A DNA stretch of 64,000 bases. Source: Diphasiastrum complanatum (lineage: Eukaryota; Streptophyta; Lycopodiopsida; Lycopodiales; Lycopodiaceae). A model generated the notes under the pieces. The model was not told the DNA's origin. It did no database searches and saw nothing but the letters and a program-made list of their open reading frames with translations. How positions within the stretch are numbered: the stretch's first letter is position 1; each line of letters begins with the position of its first letter. This document shows, one piece after another, positions 1-12,138 of this stretch. Location of the stretch: NCBI GenBank assembly GCA_029204225.1, contig CM055102.1, positions 34,216,585 to 34,280,584 of the forward strand, written 5' to 3'. The position numbers and the translations under genes were made by a program.

Positions 1-219
1 TTGGCAAAAGGGATTGCACATGCAAATTGGGAGAGTGTAGGGAGCAAGAGGTAGCATGAGGTAGGGAGGCATGTGCTCCACTATCCGTCCCTTCCACACA
101 CACATGAACTCATGCACTCATGCACTCACACATGAACGCATGCACGCACGCACTCACGCAAGGCAAGCCGGTCTCCATTACAGGAAAATTGTCTCGACTC
201 ACTCGAGTGCCGTCTCTCT

Positions 220-250
<31 letters not shown>

Positions 251-908
251 TACACATATATATGTATATATACCCACACACTTAGATATACAACTTATAT
301 ATTATAAGATATTGCAAATTTGTCAAGTTTGAAGTTTAATTGCATTCGGTTGCAAATTAAAGTGTAAATCTGTGATTCTTCTTTAAGATTAGGCACTAAA
401 TCAAAGTTTAGCATGGGATGTAGTAGCTTGTTCACATAGGTAGCTACAATAGAGAGGCATTTTCGGAACATTCTTGGAAACACCTGTCCTCAAAAGAGAA
501 TATGTCAACAAACGTCACATAATGAAAGATACATTGTCATAGTTTTTCTTCTTGAAACAATCTATATTTGCAATATCGGCTCGTCCACGTTGAAATTGTC
601 ATAACATTGTTTTCAAAAGCATGGAAACCACCTCAAAAACTGGATTCAAATCATAGCACACATCATGACACTTATGATATCTATGTGATTGGCTTCAAGA
701 TAGATCTCCAAATTTAAAATGGGGGCCTTTTCTGTAATCTTTCCAAGGGACATTCTGTAAAACATTTCATATGAAATTCAGAAAGATTCTGTAAAACATT
801 TCATATGAAAATTACCAATGTAGTTATGCTCATTGATAGCCTGTAGGGAAGATGAGGATTCAAGAAACATGAAATTATTAAGCTAATCATTAACTATTTA
901 AGCATAAA
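1..908. other. Non-coding flank with a CA microsatellite
   Basis: I see no gene in this stretch. It opens with CA/CACG-rich low-complexity DNA, including an (AC)n run at about 219-240 followed by TA/CA alternation. The open frames here are products of that simple sequence. The rest is AT-rich and unremarkable, and lies downstream of the minus-strand O-methyltransferase. Confidence 0.7.
752..809. repeat. 33-bp tandem duplication
   Basis: A unit starting ATTCTGTAAAACATTTC occurs at 752 and again at 785. The two copies are nearly identical over about 25 bases. The repeat lies just downstream of the O-methyltransferase stop codon, probably in its 3' flank or UTR. Confidence 0.75.
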
Positions 909-2347
909 TCAAGTCTCTTGGCAAAACCCATTTTTGTCTTGTGTTTTGTAAGCCTCTATTACAGACTGCAGATTAGGAACCTTGAATATCTTATAGCTCT
1001 GAAAACCAGCTTGAATGAGAAGATTGTGCCATTCTTCCCTTGTCCGTTCCAATCCTCCATTTGTAAGAGCAATCATATTAAGATCAAATGAACATCTGAG
1101 GAATGTGTATGGATCTGTTTCCTCTGATGGATCAAGGACAGCATCGATGATAATCACCTTGCCTTTCTCAGGTAATGCCCTGTAGCAATTCGGTAAAATC
1201 TTGGTGCATCGCTCGTCATCCCAGTCGTGCATAATCCACTGCAAAGTTCAAACATAGAGATTATTATCAGATGTTTGTGGAACTTGTTAGTCTCAGATAA
1301 CTCAAGCACATTTAACGCACACAAGAAAGTCATGGTGTGAGTGTTTCATGATTTGATTACTCATAAAGGTTTTGAGGAGACTGATCCAAAAGACTATGAG
1401 CAGCAATTGCACCTTCATCATGATAGCGTCAGCTGATGGAACACTCTGAAACATGTCTCCCTCGACGTGTTCAACACCTAAGCTCCAAGAATATTAGAGC
1501 AGACAGTTGCATGATCAGTCATTTTACTGTGTCATCTCAAATGCTTACTGGAAAAAGGAACGAGCTACTTACGCATCTTAAAGGCCTTTATCGCTGTTGG
1601 CAAAATTTGTTTAAACTACTGCTATAACCAGACTCAAAATACTTTGGCTTTTTAGTACATGCGGAAGATCAAAATTGATGCACTTGATATCAGGATGCGC
1701 TGCTACAATTTTTGATATGGTCAGTCCCACACCTCCACCAACATCTACCAGCGTACTCAAATCCTTAAGTGTCTTAAAACAGCGGAGATAGATATGTTGC
1801 TTGCAGCAGCCATGGCCTCATTGAAAAGATTGTTAAAATCTGGGAGCTTACTTGCATAATTCCATATGCCTGTACCGTTGGCTCTCTCAAAAGCGTCACC
1901 TCCTTCTAAGACACACTCGTTGACATGATGCCAGGGTGCTTGGGTGACTTTATCTAGCTGCATGACGGCCATGGGTGCTAGGCAAAGATCATTGTTCTCC
2001 TTGACAAGCCACTTGGAAGCGTTCGTAAGGCCGTAACGCCATTCCTTGACTCCAAACGAATTTTCTACAGCAGTTTCACTAAATATTTTCTTCACTGCTA
2101 GGAATCTGAGGATGCGTTTAAGATAATCTGCCTTAGGCTCCTTACTTGGTAGCTCTGCTGAAATCTGTTCCGAGGACAAGGTAGCTTCAGGTCCTGCCCT
2201 TGCAAGAATATCGGGGATGTCCAACAATATAGCAACCTTCAAAGCCATGGACGAAGCAAATGCGAAGATAGTATTCCAAATTATCAGCTGACCTTCCAAT
2301 GAATACTCATCAATATCAGACACAGAAAACCCAATAACAGATTCCAT
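909..2347 (-). pseudogene. Plant O-methyltransferase (COMT-like), frameshifted
   Basis: This is an S-adenosylmethionine-dependent O-methyltransferase of the plant caffeic-acid/flavonoid type, a soluble enzyme that methylates phenolic hydroxyls. I see three exons. Exon 1 starts at 2347 (MESVIGFSV) and holds the dimerisation/substrate domain, then the SAM motif VDVGGGVG near 1,700-1,740. Exon 2 is 1477-1413 (VEHVEGDMFQSV...DAIMMK), after TTAG and before GTGCAA. Exon 3 is 1238-909, after TTGCAG, and begins WIMHDWDDERC with the catalytic His. Exons 2 and 3 join in frame. Against the second copy at 16.3-16.5 kb, exon 1 lacks 10 bp near 1,768, which shifts the frame just before the SAM motif. The codons that should end exon 1 (IVAVAPSIP in the other copy) are also disrupted. 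The family identity is firm; loss of function is inferred from the frameshift. The intended length was about 365 residues, normal for the family. Confidence 0.85.
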
Positions 2348-3986
2348 CTTTTCTACCTGTAAAAGATCTCTATCAAAGCAAATATATCGAAGTCGTGAAA
2401 ATCAAAATGGACGAGTACGTCCTCAGCTATTAACTGCTATGAACTCTTGTACACACGCTAGATCAGTACCGTAACAAAAGCAAATGGTTAACTCCCGATA
2501 AGAAAGAGCTTATGAATTTCCAGCCCACATTGATCAGCCAAGGCTAATAATATCTTCACCAAGCTGCCTAAGCAACATAAGGAGCAGGCCAGGATGATTC
2601 ACTAATCGATGGTTTAAGGCAAGCTACTCTTTTCTTCCAACTGTTGGTCATCAGCTGTGCTATTTACAACCTCGGAATTAGCACAACTCATGAAGATCCT
2701 TCATTGAAAAGCACAATAAGAGAGATGATATTCTTTTGTCAAGTGATGCATGATTTTGGACATTAAAATAATGATCAACTTGACTACTCTCAAGTAATAA
2801 TCGCGTTAGAATTTATGGAGCCCAAAACGATTATCATCGTAAATAGATGAAGGTGGACTAGTCTTTAGACCCATCAAAGCTAACTAGTGATATTTATTTA
2901 TAATCATATAATATCTCCTTAAAAATAGTACACCTCTAATTTAAGCTGACCTATGGTAATAATTCATAGACAATTTAGTGTATTTTGTATTTTGGCTCAT
3001 TTTCAATTGTGAGATTTAGAGTTCTTCAATTCATCTTGTGATCATAATGAGAGACATAAAAATGTCTTTGCTAGGTCTCATATTGCCTATGGTTAGGAAA
3101 TTTATGTGATCAAGGTAAGTTTACATCCCTAACAACCTAGACCCATGTGAGACTTTCAATATGACAATGCCATTTGAACAATTAGAGTTGCCAAGTTCTT
3201 ACCCAAGACTACCTACTGGTTCTCTAAAAAGCACCAATCAACTTGGCTGTTGAGCATAAGTTTTTTTGTTGGTGTTGTGCACATAACATAACACTAGCCT
3301 AAGGACTAGTGGTCTAAATTGATGTATACTAAATGTTGGTAAGTTAGAATGAGTAGTAGAATGATATGTTGCATGAATTTGTGGCTGGGTGGTCAATAGC
3401 ACTGGCCCAAACAAGCTAATGAAAACCTTAAATATTTCAATTGCAATTTAACATATAGTTTGAAAAACAAAATATAACATTCCAAGGTTTAGTTCCACAA
3501 TCTTCAATCAACACAATAAAATGAGGGGCCTAGACATTAACATGGATGACCTCTCAAATAAATATCAACTTGGAATTCAATTACTATCTCCTTGATTTAC
3601 TTACATACACAATGATTTCATTTTGACATCAATAGGCCCGGACTACAAAACTCTTATGTGCCATTAGTCATGAAGATAAGAAAAATTACACATTGAAAAT
3701 GACATCCTTGATAGACCATTGAATATGATAGCGATTTCATGAGTATGCATTACAAGATTAAAAAATCTATTGCAATCACAAAACCATTATGAGTAAGATC
3801 ATTTATTGAAAGCATCTACTTGTCAATCTCAATATATCTAATAGTTTACATAATGTACAAATATAAGGGCAAGGGTCGTTGGAATTTGATTCCACTCCAA
3901 GACCCACTTGCCACAACCTATAGGAATATATTAACTCTTCAATAGACAAGAACTTGCAATTTTTTATTGCAATCTTGCAAGATTTG

Positions 3987-3988
<2 letters not shown>

Positions 3989-4052
<64 letters not shown>
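3989..4052. repeat. (GA)n microsatellite
   Basis: About 32 uninterrupted GA units follow GATTTGGG. The matching place in the right arm (near 14,830) has no such tract, so it expanded or was lost after the arms separated. Confidence 0.97.
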
Positions 4053-4054
<2 letters not shown>

Positions 4055-4238
4055 AACATTTATAGCATGTTATGCTTGGCTTGCAAGGTAACTTGTTACC
4101 ATCTCAAGTGTTCTAGGTGTAAATCTAAACAAATGTTAGTTTATTGGTTCAACCTTTTAAAAATGTACAATAAATGATAATTGGTGATTTATGATACAGT
4201 TTAGTATTTGTTATGAACAAAAGTAGTATGAAGGCATG

Positions 4239-4291
4239 TGTGTGTGTGTGTGCACACGCACACGTGTGTGCATGTGCCTATGCATGTGTGT

Positions 4292-4363
<72 letters not shown>
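4239..4363. repeat. Compound (TG)n(GA)n microsatellite
   Basis: An interrupted TG/CACG-rich stretch runs into a pure (TG)n and then (GA)n ending near 4,363. The right arm carries the reverse complement as (CT)n(CA)n at 14,573-14,684, with very different tract lengths. Confidence 0.95.
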
Positions 4364-4553
4364 TTAGCATGATCTAAAACAATATGTTTCGTTTTGGCTT
4401 GTAGGGTAGTCAATTGCAACTAGATCAAGTGCCTCAGGTATGAATATACAAAAATGTTATTTTACATAATCAAATTGCATGGAAATGTTTTTGAGTTTAT
4501 AATATATGGTATTCGTTGGGTCGAGTACTTGTTATGCACAACAGTAGTGTCAA

Positions 4554-4677
<124 letters not shown>

Positions 4678-4911
4678 AAATGGTATGTTTTTCTTGGCTT
4701 ATACCAAAATCAATCATTTGAAAGATAAAACAATCAGCTGAACCATGTCATGAAGTAAGTGACAGATTTCTTTCATTCCAAGTTCTATAGAAGTGAAACA
4801 TAGTATTTCCTTATTCTTCTATTCACGTGTGTCATCATTTAAATTTAAATTCTGCAAATGTCAACTTTGTTTTTATTTGAGAATTGTCTTTTATAATTTC
4901 AAGTATTTAAC

Positions 4912-5499
4912 GTGATGACAACTTCAGGGAGGCTGCCACGGACTTCCTTTACTCCCTACATTCCTGTGTTAGAAATTACGGGAGCACAAATGTTAAAGGA
5001 GGTGGCACCATCACCACCACCATTACTATCAATGGCTGAAGACCAACCCTCTGCGATAAGACCATATTCGAACACCAAAGAGGAAGGACGTCAATACCAA
5101 AGGATTCGTCATTGGATACAAGGAGCATTAGGCCGAGAAGCTGCACAAGCCAAGGCAAAACCTCTAGTACTTCCAGCTGGCAACCTTAGAAGTACCAATA
5201 CCACTAGCAAATTTTCCACAAAGTTCAGATCTAAATGAACGTTTACACCATCAGGAGGTTCCTTTTCAAATGCAGAACCTGAGGTTTCACGAACAGAATT
5301 GCTCACGAGTATACTATCTAGTATAATGGACGTGTCCATTGGAGAGTTCATGCAGATCGCACCACAAGCAAAGAGCATTTTGAAAGAATGGTTGAATTTG
5401 GAACCTGAAACATCAGCGAGAGAATCCTTGTACTATGCCGACGGGTACGAGGAAACCAGCAACGTCCTCAATAGACACCATTGCATATCAAATGGGTAA
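4912..5499 (+). pseudogene. Ty3/gypsy gag-protease linker fragment (left-arm copy)
   Basis: Two neighbouring frames (4912-5238 and 5299-5499) resemble the segment between gag and protease of the gypsy element at 43-48 kb. Matching features in order are KEEGRQYQRIRHWIQ (here) against AEKKRYQDMR plus WIK, then SILSSIMDVSIGEFMQIAPQ against NILSSKMDITLGELLKLVPK, then EETSNVLN against EETNEVLN. The frame breaks between the two pieces, and neither the protease active site nor zinc knuckles are present. It is a retroelement remnant, not a host gene. A near-identical inverted copy sits at 13,427-14,010, so it was in place before the segment was duplicated. Confidence 0.75.
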
Positions 5500-5735
5500 T
5501 ATTTAGTGGAAATGAGAACTATAAGAAATATTCCTAGAATCATGTTAAATAATGGCACATTTTGAAAAAGAATGTCCTACAGTATCATATCCATTACTAA
5601 AAGTACATAAAAAACACATCAAAGTTTTTTACAAATTTGTAACAAAATTTCAAAATACGTAAAAAACTGAAGTATTCAACAATTTTCCTAAAAGTTACAA
5701 TACACAAAAATTAGAAAGAGCCCAAGTAGTATAAT

Positions 5736-6254
5736 TTATTTAAATTTTTGCAAATTGTGATACAAAATATAGATTCTTTTGGATCTAGTATTAAAACTTA
5801 TATCCTCATCTATGTCCACGCCTCCAGATTCAACATCATCAATTTCATCATTAGAAGGTGAACAAGTGGAAGATCCACCCTCCTCATTATTGTTAATCAA
5901 AATATCATGTTCATCCCTATGCAATCTAAGATCAGCTTCCACACATGCCCTTGTTCTTCTTAACGAAAATACGTTCTTTCTTTGGCAGCCTTTGACGAAT
6001 GATTTCCTTCATTATTTTTTGAAGTCAGTCTGAATTTGTTAATTGAATATCATAAACGATAATGTAAACTTTCTCAAGGACAACGTCACTTATGTGGGGC
6101 CGATTTTTTATTGCTCAACATTCCTTTTTACCATTTGAGTTTCCAATCATTCCAGGAACATACTTTATTGTGTATGCATCATGATGCTTTGTTCGATATC
6201 AATGTACTTTAATAGATACAATCTATCCATTCCAGGACTTTGACAAATTGACAA
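5736..6254 (-). pseudogene. Acidic ORF tail, left-arm copy (unrecognised)
   Basis: On the minus strand this reads as the end of an ORF rich in Asp/Glu/Ser (DDVESGGVDIDEDISFNTRS). The equivalent plus-strand sequence in the right arm is 12,663-13,147, where it continues upstream into a longer broken ORF. Here the upstream part is missing because the repeat arm ends at 6,254. I do not recognise the family. Acidic tails like this occur at the ends of hAT-type transposases in this same window, so a transposon origin is possible but unproven. Confidence 0.45.
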
Positions 6255-6394
6255 CCTTGCATAACCAAAAGGGATGGCCAAGAGGGTCATCATCTACAAG
6301 TGTGGTAGCCATTGATTTCTTGCACATTTTCCTTCCAAAACTTGAAGAAACAAAACTTTTCTATTACCAAAGCTTTGCTAGCTTTCAGCCCTCA

Positions 6395-6570
6395 CTCTAA
6401 CAAAAAAGTTCACGAACGCGAAAGTCAAAAAACACGAGACAAAAATATTCACGAACACCTTGACGAAAAGACACGAACACGAAAAATTCGCGAAAGAGAA
6501 TTTTTTGCGGTATAGCAGGAGAAAGTCAGACAACGAGAAAGTAAAACGACTCGAAGCGACATGAAAATCG
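6395..6570. repeat. CGAA-rich short-motif array beside copia sequence
   Basis: Short units such as CACGAACGCGAAAG, CACGAACAC, TTCGCGAAAG and GACGAAAAG crowd this stretch. Similar TCGCGAA arrays lie beside copia sequence at 29.8-30.7 kb and inside an LTR at 61.85-62.1 kb. It may be LTR debris. No gene is visible between 6,255 and 6,580. Confidence 0.55.
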
Positions 6571-6580
6571 TCGCTACACA

Positions 6581-7440
6581 ATGGCACTTTACCAAGCAAG
6601 CCATCATGCAGTGATAACAGAGGTCAGCATCTCGAATGCAACTAGTTCGACCACCTGTGATGCATGTCTGAAGGGTAAGATGTCATGCACTCGATTTGTC
6701 AAAGACTCCTACAGAACGACCAAGATTCTGGAGTTAGTGCATTTTGACATATGTGGGCCTTTCAATGTGATCTCAGTAGGAGGCTCAAAATATTACATAA
6801 CCTTCATTGATGATTATAGGAAATTTGCCAAAGTGTACTTTATTTAAAACAAATCTGAAGCACTTGATAAATTCACAGAGTATGTGAATTGGGTTGAGAG
6901 ATGCACATGACAGATCGAGGTGGCGAATATATCTCGAATCACTTCACTAACTTTTGCAATGATCGTGGCATCATTCACAGAAGGACTGCAACCTACACAC
7001 CGTAGCACAACAGTGTTGCAGAAAGAAAGAATAGGACCCTAATGGATGCTGCCAGATGCATGATGGCCTACTTGAAGGCTCCAAGGGTACTATGGACTGA
7101 AGTAGTAGCTACAGCTGCATATATCCAGAACAGAACAGGGAAGTCTAGTGTCCCTCACACGACACCACATGAATTATGGTGGGGTAGAAAGCCCAACCTA
7201 TCTCACATCAGAATCTTTGGTTGTGCAGCTTATGCACATATTCCTGATAAGCTTCGAAAGAAGCTCAAGGAAAGCTGAACAAGAATTTTTGGTAGGCTAT
7301 GACAACAATTCGTCATACTACAGAGTCTACATGCCAGACATGAACATTGTAAAAACAGTGAGAGATGTCAGATTTGATGAGAGCAAGACAATGGCCAATG
7401 ACGATCATGTCAACTATGAGGTTCTGGAAAGACAGTAGTT
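6581..7440 (+). pseudogene. Ty1/copia integrase fragment
   Basis: Pieces in different frames together read as a copia pre-integrase and integrase. CDACLKGKMSC is the zinc-binding end, VHFDICGPF carries the first catalytic Asp, and the stretch around 6,905 ([10 protein letters not shown] in one frame) carries the second. These are followed by RTLMDAARCMMAYLKAP, TTPHELWWGRKP and RIFGCAAYAHIP. Stops at 6,845 and near 7,275 and several frameshifts break it. The downstream end (YDNNSSYYRVYMPD, VRDVRFDES) closely matches the copia element at the right edge of the window, so both belong to one family. No LTR, protease or reverse transcriptase remains. Confidence 0.88.
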
Positions 7441-7655
7441 GCATGGAAAGTCCACTTAACTTAGTTAACTCAACTAACAGGGATCCACATGTGTAACTGC
7501 ATGCATGGATATTGCATGTACTGCATGTCAGCTCTCAAAATTGCCTAGACATGTGTAGATCATGAAAACTAGTTTGCATGTTGCATGCACTGATTGCATG
7601 TGGCTTGCATGCATACTGAATGACATTGTATGCTATCTGAACTTTTGCATGACAT
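7440..7655. repeat. Cluster of TGCATG hexamers
   Basis: About ten copies of TGCATG, some overlapping as TGCATGCATG, fall within roughly 210 bases after the copia fragment. CATGCA is the core of the plant RY element read by B3-domain factors. Whether these sites do anything is unknown. From here to 8,640 I see no gene. Confidence 0.6.
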
Positions 7656-8009
7656 CAAATTTGAATCTACCTGATTCAAACTCGACCTATTCTAGAAGGT
7701 TATGTGCTCAATTCACATACCTTTATGTACAAACATAGTTTACAATGGAAATATCATGGGTATGGCCCCAAAACTCGAAATAGGAAGATATTTTTTACTA
7801 ATCTTCACAATTTAGACTAAGACAACAACCAATAGTACCAATTTCGGTACTTCAGTAGAACAAATAAGTACCTCGAACACAAAAAATTATAGAACCAAGA
7901 ACAAAAAAATCCTGGAGTACTATGAACAAAAAAGTACCAACAACCCACAAAAATTTGATACTCCAGGAGAACCAAAAGTACGAAGAATGAAAGAGATAGA
8001 AAGAAAGCA

Positions 8010-8340
8010 TGAAGAGTATTAGTCAAAATTTCCGAACCATATGGTTGTATCCTATTCCAGACTGTCACCACAATGCTCCCTCCCATCAGCATGGCCTTCC
8101 TTGTGAATGTTTCAAGTCCAACAAAGAACCATTTATGATACCATGCCTTCAACAGGGAAAAAACAAGGGTTACACTCCTTCCTAGAATTGGGAATGTTGA
8201 CTATCTTTAACTCCACAAAAAACTCTCTCTTTCTCTTTCTCAAACAACTTGCACACAAACTAACATTACTGAATAAATACTTTCCATTGAATTTCCGTAT
8301 ATCCCAAACATGGGAGTAAAAGACACACAAATTGTGAGCT
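8010..8340. repeat. Dispersed repeat, copy 1 of 3
   Basis: The blocks CCGAACCATATGGTTGTATCCTA, TGTCACCAC-ATGCTCCCTCCC and TTCCTAGAATTGGGA-TGTTG reappear in the same order and orientation near 16,800-16,900 and 17,250-17,420. Here the pyrimidine tract after the last block is short (CTCTCTTTCTC), while the other copies carry long (CT)n runs. Confidence 0.75.
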
Positions 8341-8810
8341 AATAAGAACACATGTTCAATTCCATAGTGTTGAAAAAAATAGTGGCAAAGGTATCAAAAT
8401 GGGATTCATGCAAACATACAATACTACCAAATTCGAAGCAAAATAGTTTCAAATTTGTCAGATCTGAGCTCTCAAAATAAGAGAAGAACCAAAAGTCCCA
8501 ATATGTACTTTCAATATGTTCTGCCATAGTACCCAAGAACTCACATGATCAATGTGTAAGTAAAGATCAATAGTTTCTACTGATTGATTAAGACTTATAA
8601 AACCAATTATTGCTAAAGTAGGGCCAATCAGTTTAAAACTAAAAACTGTCTATCATACCAAGATTGAAGAATAGAGAACCAAAAATGGTACTCTGAAACA
8701 TGAAAAGACTCGGAAACATGTTATAAGTATAAATTCAGATTTCTCCAAAGTAACAAATACCGTTGTTGGGATACTCCAAGAGTACCAAAGCAATAAGTAC
8801 CACAAGAAAC

Positions 8811-10478
8811 TTACTCTTTCCAAGCCCCTTGTGAGGCCAAGCCCTGGCTTCTTCGGGGATCTGGTTTCACACAAATGTCTTTGGTGCTTATGGTCATAGC
8901 AAAACATAACGGATGGTAAGAATGTTTGCAGGCAAACATGGATGATTTGAGAAGAAAGGTGGAGTCCAAAGACTCGCCACATGCAACGCAAAATCCAAGG
9001 GCATGGATATAGTATGTCCCACCCACCACGTGGAGTCTCGTGAACAAAGTGAATCTGTACCCCCTACTGATCCTCTCTTGCATGAGGTTCACAAAATTAG
9101 TGTGCCCTTGAGCATCCTTCCATTCTAAATCCAACTTTTCATATTCCCTCTGCAATGAAAATTCGAATTATTACAAAATAGTACCAAACAATAAACAACA
9201 GTACCAAACAATAGCCAATATTGTATATACTATACAATAGCTTCAAAACTATCAAGCATTTTAAAAAAAAACTACCAAACGAAGCATAAAAGTGTCAAAT
9301 AGTACTAAAAAGTGAATCCAGAAGTACCAAAAGTACCAAACAAGATATTAAAAGTACCAAACATTGCATGAAAAATGCCAAACAATATTTAAAAGGGAAT
9401 TCAGAAGTACCAAAAACACCACAAAAGTAAAAATCTACGGTTCCAAAAAGAACACATCATAAAAGTACCAAAAAACATCATAAAAGTATAATCCAGAAGT
9501 ACCAAAAAATACCAAAAAACAATATGAAAATCATTAAAATCTCCAAAGGTTTCATTATAGTGACCACATTGCATTCATAAGCTTCGAAAGAATGAAAAGT
9601 ACCAATCAAAAAAAAGAAGACTACCTAAAAATTTACCTCCTCCTCTACAACCTCCCTTTTGAGGGACTGGGCATCCATTTGCACTTCAATTTTTTTTAGC
9701 ATGCGCCTTGTCAAAATAAGCTGAATCCACTTCTTTTATCTCCTCTTCATTGGGAGGAGTGTGTGTCCGAAGCTTAACAAGGCGCTTCTCCAGCTCATGA
9801 ATCTCGTCTTTGATTGCTTGGACAACTGTGTTTTCACCCTGCCTAACCAGCAGTTTTTCCTTCTTCTTCTTAATGTTGTCCTTCAATTCTGACAGCCTTG
9901 CAAGCATCCACCCTGATCTTTCTAAGACTCTCTAATTCATCGCCTCCACCTTAGGCATACAGAGCAGCGTGGGACACACTGTCCTCACTTTTGAACTTGC
10001 TAGAGTGCTCTCTCTTGCCTCCAACTCCTGGTTGCCCACTCTGAGGGGGGCCGTTAGCCCTGTTCCGATTTTCTAGTTTTTTTTGTAGGCCATCCTTCTT
10101 GCTGCTGCACATTGCAATCACATTCTCACCAAATCTCGCCCATGCTATTTTGTGATAGGCAGGTTCCAATTTGGCGACCTTACAGCTCTCAAAGACATAG
10201 CATTTGGCGACTTTGGTTGTGATTTCACCGTAGGATGGGGGAGCCTGGTACACCTTGTGGAACAGGAGACGACAGTCATCCACAAATTGTGGATGCAGTT
10301 GGTTAAGATATATCTTAACATTTCTTTTGTATCCTAGCCTGAAGACCGTTAGACACTGACTGTTTGGCAGATCATTGTCTAGTAGGTCTTTTGTCTGTTT
10401 GCCCTCTAGGCTCAAGCCATACTCTTCATGAAGCTCCTCAGCTGAGTAGACAAAACTTTCGCAGGATCGGGTACTCAT
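8811..10478 (-). CDS. Unrecognised multi-exon gene with coiled coil and zinc-ligand cluster
   Basis: I do not recognise this family. Three minus-strand blocks look like parts of one gene. Block 1 (10478-9951, 175 residues) is globular at first and ends in a Lys/Arg/Ser-rich tail. Block 2 (9907-9645) is highly charged and probably coiled coil (KDNIKKKKEKLLVRQ, IHELEKRLVKL). It needs a one-base shift in an A-run near 9,700 to continue as KIEVQMDAQSLKREVVEEE before a GTAAAT donor. Block 3 starts after TTGCAG near 9,150 (REYEKLDLEWKDAQ) and holds a RING-like ligand set: C-x2-C, then FACKHSYHPLCF, then a later Cys. It ends at 8,811 (QGAWKE). Blocks 1 and 2 lie in different frames 45 bases apart. 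It could be a decayed host gene or an ORF from an undescribed transposon. The start codon is not certain. Confidence 0.5.
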
Positions 10479-10780
10479 CCATTTTGTTTTTTTTCTGCAA
10501 AAGAGATTGTTAATTTAAACACAAATTGTTCACTATAAATACTTACATAGAAAGTACCAAATAACCAAATAAAGTACCAAAAGAAGCTATACTTCCAAAA
10601 TAAGTACCATAAGCAGTTCTTTAAAATTCCAAGTTTTGTACAAGAATCTGCTGAAGTACTATATTAAGTACCAAAAGCAGCTAAAGTTCCAAAAGTACTA
10701 AATTAAGGACCAAAAGTTGATTATTACTACCATAACATCAAAAGTACCAAAGTACCAAAAGTACCAAAAGAACCAATCGA

Positions 10781-12138
10781 CGGGGCACCCCAAATCAGCA
10801 CACAAACTATCGCAAAAGTTTTTGAACAGAAACTAATACAAAACGAGTGTGTCTTTTTTTAGTTGCATTGACGATAATCAAAAGAAGTGTACAAAACTTT
10901 CTTGATAAGCGAAAAGTTGCCTTCTAATTACACTGGGACGATTCTAACCGTGTAGTGAATCTCTAATCTAAACAAGCAATAAACATCGCAAGAATATTAC
11001 CAATTGATTTGACTTGACTGATTCGTGAAACTTTTTTATCATTTCTTTATCAAGTTTCAAGCCCACAATAAAAGTTCCGTTCATGAAGGTAAAAAATTAC
11101 TACTAGACATGCATACTCAAGAAAACCCGCTATTCTAAATCTTGCCCAAAAATAATAATGAGAATGGATAACACAAGGCTAGAACATAAGTGAAATTAGA
11201 AAACTTCATATAGTCTATGTTGCCAGTATACATAAGATATTTAAGGTTGTCACGAAATTCTCAAGGCAGAAACGTTTCCATACATTCGTAGCCTTGAAGT
11301 TCCCATTGCAGAGGGCTGGTGAGATGATACGTAGTTGTCGTTAGAATGATAATTTTGAAATGTCTGCGAGGGATCATGTACCAAGACTAGATGGATGCCA
11401 CGGTTAATCCAGATGGGGCAAGTGCCATGAGAATCAACAACAATATGGTTACACAAACAAGCCGAAGAATTGAGCCAAAGTCAAAATAATTAACCATCAA
11501 AGACTCTTTGATTGCCCTTTTCCCATATTAGCATATTATCATCTAGAAGAAAAATAAGAAACGAGATAATTTAATCCCAAAATTGTGACAGTTGAAAGCG
11601 TCACATTAGCTAAGCATTGTTGTTTTAACATAGAGAAAACATATAAGCCAAGACATGGCTGAGGAAATGATTCTTGGTTGTAATGACTCTTGCAAAACCA
11701 TGTACGTTCTGTCATCAACTAATTTTTGTAACTTATTTTTCATCTTAATGTAATCAACGTTTGCATAAATAATGGACTTCTTTTTGTTTTAAGCACTTAA
11801 GTAAGAAATGCAAAAAGCAATCAAATTTTGTTATTGGTAATTATGAATCGGGACTTAAGTGTCATTTAAGTCATTGAAATATTACAATATCGATAAGAAA
11901 TTGGGCGAACACAAATCTAAATTCATTCTAAGTGGGCTTTAACAAATAGCTATCATAGCCTTAATCAAATAGTGTGTATGTTCAAACTTTTTTTAATTAT
12001 ATGTTTTTTTTGTTTTTCAGCTGCAATTAGCGATTATTTTGTTATTTTCAAATAAATTTACAACAAATCTAATAATTTGTGTTTCAATTCTATAGGTATT
12101 TGTTTTTGAAGAAGCGAAAATTTTATGTAGCATAGAGC
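10781..12138. other. No recognisable gene
   Basis: This is AT-rich DNA between the unrecognised gene and the right inverted-repeat region. A 68-codon minus-strand frame at 11,250-11,456 has no family features that I can identify. I see no repeats or RNA genes. Confidence 0.6.

Larger units (their letters stand above)
7830..10780. repeat. Dispersed AGTACCAAA motif, degenerate
   Basis: Motifs of the form AGTACCAAA/AAGTACCAAAA recur roughly twenty times. They are densest at 9,180-9,610 and 10,550-10,770, with looser ones at 7,830-8,000 and 8,640-8,810. They sit between the coding blocks of the unrecognised gene at 8.8-10.5 kb, that is in its introns and flanks. The spacing is irregular, so this is not a clean tandem array. 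Confidence 0.7.

Noticed and set aside
71-332. His/Thr-rich frames at the left edge
   Set aside because: They translate CA/CACG simple sequence.
11250-11456. 68-codon minus-strand frame as a small gene
   Set aside because: No recognisable domain, no paired exon, and its length is within chance expectation.
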